Origin: Cafeteria roenbergensis
Taxonomy: Eukaryota > Sar > Bigyra > Bicosoecida > Cafeteriaceae
Length of the DNA stretch: 64,000 nucleotides
Direction: 5' to 3'
Assembly (NCBI GenBank): GCA_008330645.1
Contig: VLTN01000095.1
Coordinates: forward strand, 1-64,000
Made by a program: the position numbers and the translations under genes. Shown in pieces: positions 9,870 through 23,290 of the stretch. The notes beneath the pieces are model-generated. The model worked only from the letters and a program-made list of their open reading frames with translations, was not told where the DNA came from and ran no database searches. How positions within the stretch are numbered: the first letter of the stretch is position 1; every line of letters begins with the position of its first letter.

Positions 9870-11084
9870 ATGGCCATGAGCGCTTTGGTCGAGCTTGCCG
9901 CGGGCACGATGGTGAGGCCCGAGGGCACACGCGGCTGGAGCCGGGTCGGCCCTGGGCGCCGCGAGGTGGCCCGCGGGTCAGTCTGCGCTGCAGGCCGCCA
10001 GCAACCGCGGCTTTGTTGCCCCTGGCGATTGCCCCGCCCCCCACGCAGGCCGGAGTCGGAATCTGCCTTGTCGGCCACCCCTTCGACACGTGAGCAACCT
10101 CGTGCTGCAGGCTTCCAGCGCGGCCCAGGCCGCAAGCCAGCGCGATTGTTCCCGCCGATCCGCGCGCGGTCGAAGGCTGCAAGGCAGTGGTCGCATGCAC
10201 CGGGCCTTGGCCCGCAGCGCGCGACGGGATCGCCAGCTCGCCGCTCCCCGTGACGCCCCGCTTGCAGCATCAAGGTCCTCCTGGTGATGCAGACGGCAGA
10301 AAACCCCATGTACAGCGGCATGATGGATGCGGCAAAGAAGACGATCAGCAGCGACGGCGTGGCCGGCCTCTACAGGGGCGTTGCCAGCCCTCTTGTGGGC
10401 ATGGGCCTCTTCAATGCGGTCCAGTTCGCGTCCTTCACTGCGCTGCGCAAGGTCTGGACCAACGACGGTCGCGAGGATACAATCGCCCGCATCGCAGGAG
10501 CGGCGGTGTGCACCGGCGCCATCGCAGCCTTGATCGAGGGGCCGCAGGACCTCATCAAGTCGCAGATGCAGAAGCAGATCGCGTCCGCCAAGGCTGCCGC
10601 CACCCGCGGCACGCCTGCGCCTCCCGCCGAGTTCGCGTCCACATGGGACTGCGCCAAGCAGGTGGTGGCCCGCCGCGGCCCCATCGGCCTGCTGCAAGGC
10701 ATCGTCCCCACCATCGGACGCAACATGATCGGCGTCGGGTCCTACTTCGTCTTCTACGAAATGGCTCGCCGCGCCTTCACCAACAACTACGAGCGCCAAC
10801 CCACCTCTCTCGAGGTCCTCACCGCCGGCGGGTTCGGCGGGTTCATGTACTGGATGCTGTGCTATCCGGTCGACGTCGTCAAGACCGTCATGCAGACAGA
10901 GCCGCTGGACCCCGCCAAGCGCAAGTTCTCCAGCTCCCTTGCCGCCGCGCGGGCCGTCCACGCTGCGCACGGGTGGAGCGGGTTCACGCGCGGAATGGCC
11001 CCTGCCGTGGCTCGCTCCGTGCCCGCCAACGCCGTCGGCTTCGTGCTCTACGAGTGGTCCAAGGAGGCCCTCTCTCGCCGCTGA
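9870..11084 (+). CDS. Mitochondrial carrier (SLC25), acylcarnitine-like
   Basis: Three exons, 9870-9911, 10049-10089 and 10268-11084 (introns 137 and 178 bp, GTGAG donors), giving 299 residues, the usual carrier length. The first two tiny exons supply the start of helix 1. All three signature motifs appear: HPFDTIKVLL, EGPQDLIKSQMQ and CYPVDVVKTVMQ, each after an odd-numbered helix. The second motif lacks the usual helix-breaking Pro directly before Asp (PQD). The early GHPFDTIK pattern is typical of the carnitine/acylcarnitine and basic amino acid carrier branch, but substrate is inferred from family resemblance only. Located in the inner mitochondrial membrane. Convergent with the next gene. 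Confidence 0.85.
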
Positions 11085-11389
11085 GCGGCCTCGGCCGATG
11101 CGTACTGGCAGAGCCTTGTACCGGTAGAGCCGTGTGTGCAAAAGCGTGCCACCTGAGTCCCTTTGCATTCGGAGTGGGCTTGTTATCAACGGCAGCGCGA
11201 GGGGCAGCTTGGACGCTCCGCCTGGGGGAGGCGCGAGCAGTTGAAGGCGCGGGGGGGGGGTGGGGGGTTATTGCGCCGTGAACAAAGGGGGGTGACACCT
11301 CCCTGTGGCTGGCGCTGCCTGCGCACACGCACAACGTGAGCGACGCCCGCGCGCCCACCACCCACACTGAGACAAGCCAAGGCCTCTGC
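11085..11389. other. Convergent intergenic region
   Basis: 305 bp between two convergent stop codons. Contains a G-rich run at about 11250-11270 and a CACA/CGCA-rich stretch. No gene or terminator structure recognised; probably overlapping 3' UTRs. Confidence 0.5.
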
Positions 11390-12643
11390 TCAGGCGTCTC
11401 CCCCCGCTGAGGTGCCCGGTCTGTGCCGCAACCGCCCGGACGGAGGCCGAGGCGCAGTGGACGGCTTCACTCGCGCGCTCTCCAGCCCGGCAACATGCCC
11501 AGCTGTGCCAGCATCAGCCGCAACAGCAGCACCAGCACCATCGCCAGCACCAGCGCCAGCGCCAGCGCCAGCACCAGCGCCACCACCAGTGCCAGCACCA
11601 GTGCCAGCACCAGCGCCAGCACCAGCGCCAGCACCAGCACCAGCACCAGCGCTTACCGATTCTGTCGACTCGACGGCGGGGTCACTTGCCAAATGGGCAG
11701 AGCCGTGCCCCGGCGCCTCTCGGTCTGATTCCCGGCCATCGTCGTCCTGATCCTTCCCGCCTCCCTCTGCCCCCGCTTCGCTGCCCGCCGCAGCGGGGTG
11801 CAGTCGCCCCAACGCCCCCCGCTCTGCCGAGGAGCCGGCAGCAACACTGCCACCACGTCCACCGCCGCCGCCCTCGCCGAGACTAGCATCGTCGTCGTCG
11901 CTACAGCCGTCGTCATCGTGGCCCACCTCCTCGTCCTCGTCGCCGTCGTCGTCGTCGTCGCCGTCGTCGTCGCTATCGCTGCCCCGCAAGGCAGCCCTCA
12001 GCGCGTCGCCCGCGAGCGTGGCCCCCAACCCGGCCACTGCCCGCCCCACCAGCGACTCCAGAGCCGTCGCCGCCTCGCCGCACCGTCGCCCCAGCTCCCC
12101 GCCCGCGACGTCCTTGGCTCCCAGCAGCGCCCTGCAGAGCTCTCTGATGTGCGGCTCTGCCGAACGGGCCGCCCAGCGAGCTCGCCGCATGGCGTGGGCA
12201 GTCTCCGCCGCCTCCTCGTCCGTGTCGGAGCCGGTGCTTGTCCCTGCGCAGGCGCCCTCTGAGGACGCCACTGCGTCGAAGAGCGGGCGGAGCGATCCGG
12301 CAGCGCACTCTGCTGCCACGACCCCGATTCGAATGTGCTCCTCCGACCGAGTTCCGAGAAGCGAGGAAGCTGCGCATGCCAGGTCCGGCAGCCACGAGAC
12401 GTCCGAGGACGCTGGCCAGCGAGGGAGGACCTCGGACCCGCGGCCGGCCATGCCTGCTCCAAAAATTGAGCCGAGCGCGTCCGCCGCCACCGTGACGTCG
12501 TTCGTCGACACGAGATGGCGGAGCGTGGCGCCCAGGCCCTGCCTCGCCCAAAGCTTGCCGTACAATCGGGCCTGGGTCAGCCTGTGGCCGAGGATTCGCA
12601 TCATCAGAGGGTGTTCGTCGGTCACAACGCGGGCGGAGCGCAT
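11390..12643 (-). CDS. Unknown protein, helical N-half, acidic and AG-rich tail
   Basis: A 417-residue single-exon frame beginning MRSARVVTDEHPLMM. The frame stays open to 12913, but that would overlap the start of the TBL1-like gene and the extension is Arg-rich and featureless, so the Met at 12643 is preferred. Residues 1-240 look like an all-helical domain with repeated Leu/Ala spacing (DVTVAADALGSIFGAG, GVVAAECAAGSLRPLFDAV), perhaps armadillo-like. Next comes an Asp/Glu block of about 35 residues, then a long (Ala-Gly)n tract encoded by a hexanucleotide repeat. The acidic block suggests a nuclear or histone-binding role, but I recognise no family. Confidence 0.6.
   Translation of the reverse strand: MRSARVVTDEHPLMMRILGHRLTQARLYGKLWARQGLGATLRHLVSTNDVTVAADALGSIFGAGMAGRGSEVLPRWPASSDVSWLPDLACAASSLLGTRSEEHIRIGVVAAECAAGSLRPLFDAVASSEGACAGTSTGSDTDEEAAETAHAMRRARWAARSAEPHIRELCRALLGAKDVAGGELGRRCGEAATALESLVGRAVAGLGATLAGDALRAALRGSDSDDDGDDDDDGDEDEEVGHDDDGCSDDDDASLGEGGGGGRGGSVAAGSSAERGALGRLHPAAAGSEAGAEGGGKDQDDDGRESDREAPGHGSAHLASDPAVESTESVSAGAGAGAGAGAGAGAGTGAGTGGGAGAGAGAGAGAGDGAGAAVAADAGTAGHVAGLESARVKPSTAPRPPSGRLRHRPGTSAGGDA
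11540..11655. repeat. (CCAGCG/CCAGCA)n hexanucleotide repeat
   Basis: About 19 imperfect units of CCAGC[GA]/CCAGTG. It encodes the alternating Ala-Gly tract of the overlapping minus-strand gene. Confidence 0.85.
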
Positions 12644-12906
12644 GGCTGCCGATCCGACGCCGCGGGCAAGCGCGCCGCGGCACGCACTGCCAGGCCTGGC
12701 GCCACGGAACGGCGAAACGGCGCCCCTTTGCGAACGGGCCACGCTCCGCCTGCGGAGCAGGCGCCAGCTGTGGCGCCTGCATCCGTCGGCCTCCGGCTGG
12801 GCGTCTCGTGCAGAGCCGCCCGCACGGCAGCGCACATGCGGGCGCACTCCACGGCTGGTGCCACGGCTCCGGGCCTGGCCAGGTCGATTTCCCACAGCCG
12901 GAAGCA

Positions 12907-13590
12907 ATGTCACTGAGCTCTGACGAGGTCAACCTCCTCGTGTACCGGTACTTGCAGGAGTCTGGGTTCCGGCACTCGGCCTTTACGTTTGGCCATGAGA
13001 GCCTGCTCGCGCGCACCCCTGCCGTGGAGAGCGATGTGCCGTACGGGTCGCTTGTTGGACTGCTCCAAAAGGGGCTGCAGTTCCTGGAGATCGAAAGGCA
13101 TGTCCGCGAGGACGGCACAGAGGCGCCTCACGACCACATGACCAGGCCGTTCGAGGACGCCAAGGCGCGAGTCACAGGTGAGCCGCCCAGCCGCTCTCAC
13201 CACGCGTCTCGGAACGCCAAGGGTGCCAATTGTGCATTGCGACTGTGTTTCCCGTCGGTGCCCCGCCCGCGTCTCGCCATGACGCTGATTCAAGGCGCGA
13301 CCAAGCGGGCAAAACATTGTCAGGCTGCTGCCCTCACGCTTCCCCCCCGCCGCCTCCGCCCCTTTCCGTTGTCTTCACCCCAACCAAGGTTTCAGCAAAT
13401 GAGACGGACAAGGTCACCCTGGTGTCCGCTGAGACGGCGGTGATGCTCGCTGGCCACAAGGGCGAGGTGAGAGCGCGCCGGCCACGCCACAAGCCGACAC
13501 AGCCGCCGGTCCCGGCCGCCGCGCGCAGGTGCCCTTGAGCGGCCTCGTCGTTCGTCTTGCGCGGCCCCCCTGGTCCCTTGACGCCGCCTG

Positions 13591-13631
<41 letters not shown>

Positions 13632-14928
13632 GCGCCCACCGCCCACCGCCCAACGCCCAACGCCCAACGCCCAGCGCCCAGCGCCCAGCGTCCAGCGCCC
13701 AGCGCCCAGCGCCCAGCGCCCAGCGCCCAGCGCCCAGCGCCCATCCCGCTCACCGCCCCGCCTCCCGGCCCCGCAGGCGCTTTGCTGCGGCTTCAGCCCC
13801 TCTGGAAAGACGCTTGCATCGGGCGGCACCGACGGAACCATGCGCCTGTGGGGAGTTCCCGGCGCGTCTGACGCTGGCCCGGTGGCTGTGAAGCTGCCGG
13901 TTCCGGGCAACTCCTCGTCGGCTGGTCCCGCCAAGACGTCGTCATCCTCGTCCGCCTCCTCGGGCGCGCAGCCCGAGCCAGCGGCGGGCAGGGCCGCCGC
14001 CGAGGCAGGCAGCTCCAACGAGGCGTCCGTCATCGCCTGGTCGAACAGCGGAGAGTGGCTCGCGTGCGGCGGCGGGCTGGGCGGCGTCGTCGTCGTCCAC
14101 AGCAACGGCTCCGCCAGGGCAGAGCTCTCCGAACACTCCGGCACAGTGCTAGGGCTGGCCTTCTCGCCCTCGGACAGCTACCTCGCGTCGTGCGGCCTCG
14201 ACGGCCGCGTGTCCGTGACGGAGTGCGAGGCGTTCACGTCCATGCCGCCCATATCCACGCACCGCGCGCCCGTGCTCGACCTCGCGTGGCAGTCCGACTC
14301 CGTCCTGGCCACCGCCTCGGCGGACCGCACTGTCCAGATCCACAAGGTGGGGACCGAGCGCGCACCCCGGGTGTTCGCTGGACACTCTGCCGACGTCAAC
14401 TGCGTGGAGTGGGACCCGACGCGGACGCTGCTTGCCAGCTGCTCCGACGACGCCTCCGTGAGGCTGTGGTCGGCGCGAGAGGGGGGCATCTTCGAGTTCA
14501 AGGGCCACACGGCAGGGGTCCACGCCATCGAGTGGGCGCCGGGGGGCGGGGGCGGGGGCGGGGCAGGTGGCTCAGGCTCCTCGTCTGCCGCTGCTGTGGG
14601 CGGCTGCGCGTCCCCCTCAGCCCTGCTGGCGTCTGCGGGTGCGGACGCCACGGTTCGCCTGTGGGACGTCAACGCGGCCGTGTGCAGAGCCACGCTGCGG
14701 GGCCACAGCGGGCTCGTGGCCACCGCGAGATTCAGCCCTGACGGCCTGCTGATGGCCTCCGGGTCCATTGACAGGCGGGTGGTGGTGTGGAGCGTGGCAG
14801 ACGGGAAACCCGTTCGCACGTTTGAGGGCGCGGGCGGCGTGTTGGCCCTGGACTGGCACCCAAGCGGCGGTCAGCTGGCCGTCGCCTTCTCGGACGGCAG
14901 CGTCGCCAAGCTTGACTTGCGGGAGTGA
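12907..14928 (+). CDS. TBL1-like LisH/WD40 corepressor subunit
   Basis: Three exons, 12907-13177, 13396-13466 and 13777-14928, joined in phases 1 and 0 to give 497 residues. Residues 1-36 form a LisH motif (EVNLLVYRYLQESGFRHSAF), followed by the region that is F-box-like in TBL1. About eight WD40 repeats then fill the rest; clear ones include LASGGTDGTMRLW, LASCSDDASVRLW, LASAGADATVRLW and MASGSIDRRVVVW. A Gly/Ser insert (about 20 residues) sits inside repeat six. In animals TBL1/TBLR1 is part of the NCoR/SMRT-HDAC3 complex, where LisH tetramerises the protein and the propeller binds histones. A nuclear corepressor role here is inferred from the LisH plus eight-WD40 layout and length. Confidence 0.87.
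13592..13743. repeat. 7-bp minisatellite in an intron
   Basis: About 21 tandem copies of GCCCA[CAG]C inside intron 2 of the TBL1-like gene. The variable base changes in blocks (mostly C first, then A, then G), as expected from stepwise local duplication. It makes this intron (310 bp) one of the two longest in the window. Confidence 0.9.
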
Positions 14929-15080
14929 GTCCCTTGGCAACGGCGTCCGTGGCGTTTGAGCCCTTTGCTTGCTCCTGGGCCTCGGCCGGTCCGGGCTCTC
15001 GCCAGAATCGCTTCATTTCGTGCCCACTCCCGTCGCCAGACTCAGACTCAACCCGCATGTGCAAGGGGTCCGCCACGCGA

Positions 15081-15113
15081 ACATCACGCAGACATCACGC
15101 AAACATCACGCAT
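15081..15113. repeat. 11-bp direct repeat, three units
   Basis: Three units of ACATCACGCA[GAT] in the 287-bp convergent region between the TBL1-like gene and the EF-hand gene. No other feature seen there. Confidence 0.75.
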
Positions 15114-15215
15114 ATCCTTGTCGCAAAGCGATGCAGTCGCAGTGCCCGCCCGAGCCGCGGCTGGCCGAGCTCGCAGAACGGCCGGCGCGCCGGGCGGGAG
15201 GCAGCGGCGGCGGGC

Positions 15216-17533
15216 TCAGAAGAAGCCCACGTCGTGCATGGGCGAGGCTGCCACGCGGCTGCCCGCCGCCGTCGTGGCGGTGCCCGTGACGACGGTGACG
15301 CGAGGGGAGGTGGGCGTGCGCCCGGCTCCCGACGGCGCCGACGTCGCTGTCGGGCCCCACGTGATGGGCGCGGATAAGCTCTGCCTCCTGACGCGGCCTG
15401 GCGAGATGCCGGTCCCAGCCGCGTTGTCAGAAGTGACGGTGCGCCGGCCCCGCCGCCCGCTCTGCACTCCCACTCGGCCGCTGGGAAAGGCAGACCCGGG
15501 CGCCATGGACCCTGGGGTGGACGCGTGAGCCAGATTGCTGGACGCGCCGCCGATCGAGCGACCGGCCAAAGACGATCGCTGCGCTGAGCGGCGCCCGTGC
15601 GACGGGTCCACAGCGAGCGACGAGCGACGCGCCCTGGGGCGGCCGCCGCCGGCCCCGGCCGGCCCGACGGACGCCGAAGCGACCGCGCCGCCGAGCGATC
15701 CGCCAGTCACGGACGCCCGCCGCTGCCCGCTCGGCCCGGCAGCCACCGCAGCTGCCATTGCCCCGACCGTGGTCGCCCCCACGGACGCGCGCCGTCTGCC
15801 CCCCGCAGCCGCCCTCCTGGCCGACGCCTCCACCGACCGCCGCCGCCCCTTGGACGACTCCCGCCGGAGCCCCGGGCCCTTGCCCCCCCGTGCCCCCAGC
15901 TGGTTGTGCCGCCTGTAGTCGTCGGCCTCGTATGCCTCCTGGCCCGTCAGCTTGCGAATGGCGGACAGGTTCTCCTCCGCAAGAGACCGCCGCCGCTCCC
16001 GGTGCACCTCCAGCTGCTCGCGTGAAACCGTCCCCATCGCGACGGCGGCCGCCCTCCGCTCCGCAGCCGACCCGAAGACCGCCACCGTGGCCACCTCGTG
16101 CTTCTTCAGGCTGGCCATGCCCTGGGCCACGTCGGTGAAATCCAGGTCTGCCCTCGACACGCGGCCCTTCCCGCTGTCGGCATGGCTTCCAACGGATGCG
16201 CCGGCCAGGGCCCCCGTGTCCGCCCGGCTCCGCGACGCCACGGTCACCTTGCTCTCCCGCGCCCGTCGCAGCACCGACTCGGTGCTCGAGCCCGCCGCAA
16301 GCGCTGCTTGCGCGCCAAGGCTTGCACGGCGCCCGATCGAGCCGGCGGAGCCGGCAGAGCCCCCGGCTGGCCCCCCGCCTGCGAACCGGTGCGAGCTGTG
16401 GCGCCGACCCTTGGCGCTCCCCTGGCTGCCTGCCGCCGCCTTGGGGGTGACAAGGCCAAGGCGCGAGAGGCTGGCCTTCTGGTCGCTGGTGGGCGTGCCG
16501 ACTTCGGCGACCAGGTCCCTCCAGTTGCTGAACTCGTAGGTGGAGCCGCGCCCGGGCATGGAGCGCAGCGTGTGCTTGGCGCGGGCCTGGCGCTCCCGCG
16601 TGATGGAGCGCCAAAAGGCCTGCCCACCGCAGCGCTCCCACAGGCGGTGCTGCACCGTGAAGACCGGGAAGCAGAGCGTGGGGACCTCGCGCACAAACAT
16701 GTCGAACGCGCGGCGATCCAGCGCGAAGCGCTTGCCCCCGGAAAACTTGGCGGCGTCCCCTCCAGAGTACCTATGCGCCATGGCCTTGGCGTTGTCCAGC
16801 AGCTTGGCCGTTGTCGTGCCCGAGCCCGCGTTGGTGCCGTACACAGTGAGGATTGCCCTCTGCACGTCCGGGCCGGAGAGCACGCCGTCCCCGTCAAAGT
16901 CGAACACGTCGAAGGAAAAGAGGGAGAGGGCGTTCTTGTCAAACGTGCAGTAGACCACAAGGGCGCGGCAGAACTCGTGGAAGCACAGCCGCTCCGTCCG
17001 CTCGTCGTCCAGAACATCAAACGCCCGCTTGGCGATGACGCTGTCCGAGAGGCCCACCCCGGCGAGGAACTCGGGCAGCAGCAGCTTTCCGGTGGCGTCT
17101 GCAGTGAACCAGCAGCAGCAAGGGCGGGCGGTGGCAAGCTCGCGGGGGCCGAGGGGAGGGCGGGGGCTGAACTCGCGGCGCGCGAGGGGTCACTGAGGCT
17201 TCGCTTGTGGCAGCTGCAACGGCTGCAACCATGGCCGTAGCTCCGGCCTGCCGCCCATTGGCACCGCGCGCGCCAGCTCCACACTGCGCGGGGCCAGCTG
17301 GCTGGCCCAGGCCGGCCGCGCACGGCACTCCCGCCGCTCTCACCTTGGTCGAAGGACTGGAACGTTTGCCAGAGCACCACGAGGTGCTGATGCCTCAGCC
17401 CGAGCGCACGAAAGATGTCCCGGTGCCGAACCAGCTCCCGCTGCAGACCCTGGGGCACGACCACACAGCACCCGCAACACCGCGTCGCGCAGAACGGCGT
17501 GCACGCTGGGCACATGGCCAAAGCTTGCCCCAT
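15216..17533 (-). CDS. EF-hand protein with probable N-terminal lipid anchor
   Basis: Two exons, 17533-17344 and 17098-15216, joined in phase 1 through a 245-bp GTGAG intron; 690 residues. The N-terminus begins Met-Gly-Gln-Ala-Leu-Ala, fitting N-myristoylation, and is followed by a Cys cluster (CPACTPFCATRCCGCC) suited to palmitoylation. The exon junction completes an EF-hand loop with acidic residue 12 (DQDATGKLLLPE). A second canonical loop is DFDGDGVLSGPD. These resemble calcineurin-B/NCS-like sensors. From about residue 200 the protein is long, Ser/Ala/Arg-rich and probably disordered, with few ordered elements, which is unusual for that family. Likely a membrane-tethered Ca2+ sensor or adaptor. 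Divergent from the next gene. Confidence 0.75.
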
Positions 17534-17781
17534 GGGTCTCGGCGCAGCGCGCGGCGCACAGCGAGCTCCGCCGGGTTTCTCGGATCCCCCTCGCAGCAAC
17601 CAGTCGCGCCGGCCGCTGCAAACGCCCGATCTGGCCAAGCTGCCCCTGAGCTGCCTGACTGACGCGAGCGGGCCAGGTGCTGCCGACGGGAGCTCGGCGC
17701 GCGAGCTCGCCGGGGGTTCGTGTGAAGGACCACCGCGCCAGCCCCACGTTGCTCTCGGCGAATATTGAAGACTTGCAAGCA

Positions 17782-19497
17782 ATGGACAGCGCTCCGCCGG
17801 CGGATTTGGCCGCGCGGGCAACTGCCCGCCGCGCGACACAGCGGCGTTTCGGGGGCCATCCCATCGCTCCACGCCCGGGCTCCGCGGCCCCGCCGCCCGC
17901 GGCCTCTACAATGCACACGTACTCCAAGCGCAGCAGCCGCGCGAGGCAAGACGTTAGACTGCTAGGCAAGGGCGCGACGGCGGCGAGCCTGGGAGATTTT
18001 GCGTTTGACTTGCTGTCGCCCCCGCCCCGGCCAGGGAAGCCCGCCTCACGAGCGAACCGGAAGGCCAAGGCCACGAAGCCTGCCCGGAAAGCTGCACCAG
18101 CCAAGCGGCGAGTCGACCCGTCTTTGGCAACGCGGCGGGCACTCGTGGAAATCGCAGCAACGTCCGTGACGCGGAAGCTCCCCTCGGCACAGCCACCGCC
18201 CCGAGAGCGAGGCCCTGCGCCCTTGGGTCGCAGTGGTAGCACTCCGACAGCTACAGTGCCGGTGACAGTGAGCCGCCTGCGCGTGGCTGCAGACTCGGAC
18301 TCGTCGGTTTCGCCAATGCCAGACGACGAGCCACCGGCGGTGCTCAGCCCCCGAACGACGGCGAATCTGCACACGGTTTCCAGTGTCAGGCGCTCCGCGT
18401 CCGGACACGGTGCCCTGGGGGCTGCGTCGGCCAACTCTGCCTGGCACGCCACCACCCGGGCGTCGTCAAGCATGCCGAGCCGCGCGGGGTCTCGCGGGCG
18501 GCGCGTGGCGTTTCGGGCTCATGCCCAGCTCCAGGACAAGGTCACCTACCGAATCCTCTCGCCGCCTGCCAATGTGCGGGAGGTCAACCGAGTTCGTGCT
18601 GCAATAGCTGTGGAAGCTGCCGATGCAGCGGCGGCGAGAGCGGCTGGCTCGCCTCGGCGATTTCTGTCTCCTCTCCGCGCGCGTCGACTGGACAAGCCCC
18701 CGGCCGCGCCAATGGCGATCCTCTCCGAGGACGCAGGCCCTCCCAGCCTACACACGACACGGAAAGCTTCGCAGTCGCCAGCGCTCCCGGCTCCGCCCGC
18801 CAGGTGTGCCGACAGCGAGTCTGAAACAGCTTCTGACTCACAGCCCTTAGCAGACCAGGCCGCAGGAGATCTTGCAACCAGCGAGGGCGTCCCGACTGCT
18901 CAAAAGCATGGCTTGCCTCTGTCTCCCACAAGACGACCCAGCTGCCCGCCAGCAGCTCGAGACACGGGCTCGCCTCGTAGTCATGCACACGGCGCCGTCG
19001 GGAGGCTGTCGAAGCTTCCTCGGGCAAGCGCATCGCAGTGCAGGAAAAGGGACCGGCTCGTTGGACAGGCGGAGAGGTCGTGCAGACCCTCTCCCCCTCT
19101 GAGCCCGATCGCGTCACCGATCGGTGAGATCAATGTCATTCACCCTCTACGATCCCCCCGTGCTCTCGCGGACGACCCCAGCGGCGGGGCCAAAGCAAAG
19201 GTGTCGGCTTCGCTCGGGTCTCCCGCCCTCCCCTGCCCGCCAGCCAAGCGCCAAACACACCGCCCACAGGTGGCACCGGCGAGGCGCCGACAGCCACGAG
19301 GCATGTGGAAAGCGCTCGAGGGAATGGCTGGTGCTGGGGCGTCGCGCCCTGTGGGGCCTGGCAGCCTGCCAACTTGTGGCGGGTTCCTGACAGAGGAACT
19401 CGAAGGCTGGGGCATGCTGCTCGGAGTCAACGCTCGAAAGCGCAGCTTGGACGACTCCCTCGCCCCGTGGGGCATTGAGCTGCCTATTCCAACGTGA
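17782..19497 (+). CDS. Unknown disordered basic protein
   Basis: Single-exon frame. The Met at 17677 would add 35 residues and lies only 143 bp from the divergent EF-hand start; the Met at 17782 (MDSAPPADLAARA) begins the sequence that looks most protein-like, but either is possible. The protein (571 residues from 17782) is rich in Ser, Pro, Arg and Ala with many SP/TP and RxxS sites (LSPPPRP, VLSPRTT, LSPLRARR, LSPTRRPS), as in cytoskeleton-binding or cell-cycle kinase substrates. The C-terminus (EELEGWGMLLGVNARKRS) is more ordered. No domain recognised. Confidence 0.5.
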   Translation: MDSAPPADLAARATARRATQRRFGGHPIAPRPGSAAPPPAASTMHTYSKRSSRARQDVRLLGKGATAASLGDFAFDLLSPPPRPGKPASRANRKAKATKPARKAAPAKRRVDPSLATRRALVEIAATSVTRKLPSAQPPPRERGPAPLGRSGSTPTATVPVTVSRLRVAADSDSSVSPMPDDEPPAVLSPRTTANLHTVSSVRRSASGHGALGAASANSAWHATTRASSSMPSRAGSRGRRVAFRAHAQLQDKVTYRILSPPANVREVNRVRAAIAVEAADAAAARAAGSPRRFLSPLRARRLDKPPAAPMAILSEDAGPPSLHTTRKASQSPALPAPPARCADSESETASDSQPLADQAAGDLATSEGVPTAQKHGLPLSPTRRPSCPPAARDTGSPRSHAHGAVGRLSKLPRASASQCRKRDRLVGQAERSCRPSPPLSPIASPIGEINVIHPLRSPRALADDPSGGAKAKVSASLGSPALPCPPAKRQTHRPQVAPARRRQPRGMWKALEGMAGAGASRPVGPGSLPTCGGFLTEELEGWGMLLGVNARKRSLDDSLAPWGIELPIPT

Positions 19498-19833
19498 GGG
19501 CCCCGAGCGGTGGGGGGGAACGGGGAGGGGGAGAGAAGGAGACGATTTGGTTTTGCTGGAAAGCAACCACGCCTGCTTGACACGCCACTGAACGTAGCTC
19601 CTTTGTTGGTTGCTTTGTTTGATTCCGCAGGCTTCTCACCCTGGACGCCGGGGACGGCTGCGCAGCGCCTCTGGGCTGGAGCGAGCGTCAAGCTCGGCCT
19701 GGACCAACCGTGCGTGCGCAGGATTGATCCGTGCCGTGCGATCCGCGAGAGCTCAACTTTCGTTTGGTTCCGCAACGGCGCTGTTGCCTAAGCACCCACG
19801 AGCGCGACAATGCACAAGGTGCACACGTCAACC
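19498..19833. other. Intergenic region between convergent genes
   Basis: 336 bp between the stop of the basic protein and the stop of the SelO homologue. Contains a G-rich segment at 19500-19550 followed by T-rich sequence around 19600. No gene seen; probably 3' UTRs. Confidence 0.5.
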
Positions 19834-23009
<3,176 letters not shown>

Positions 23010-23290
23010 GCGGGTGGTCCTCGCGTGCATGCACGTCTCGCTGCGACGCGAGAGAGTGCCCGGTTGGATGGAAAAGTTGCCGCGGCAGGCAGGTCGCTTG
23101 CGGAGTGCAGCAGCAGCGGCTTCCCAGCAGAATGCGCGCAGGCGCTCTGCCCTGCCCGGGGTGGTGAGCGCCCCAGTCGCGGTGTCACCATGCCGGGCAG
23201 ACAGCCTATGCTCAGGTGCACGGTTGAGTGACGTGGCATGCGACTGCATTGCTGTGGTGCGATGTGCGGGGCGCGGCAGACACTCTCCGC

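Noticed and set aside
12644-12913. N-terminal extension of the acidic protein to 12913
   Set aside because: Would overlap the start codon of the TBL1-like gene and encodes Arg-rich, featureless sequence.
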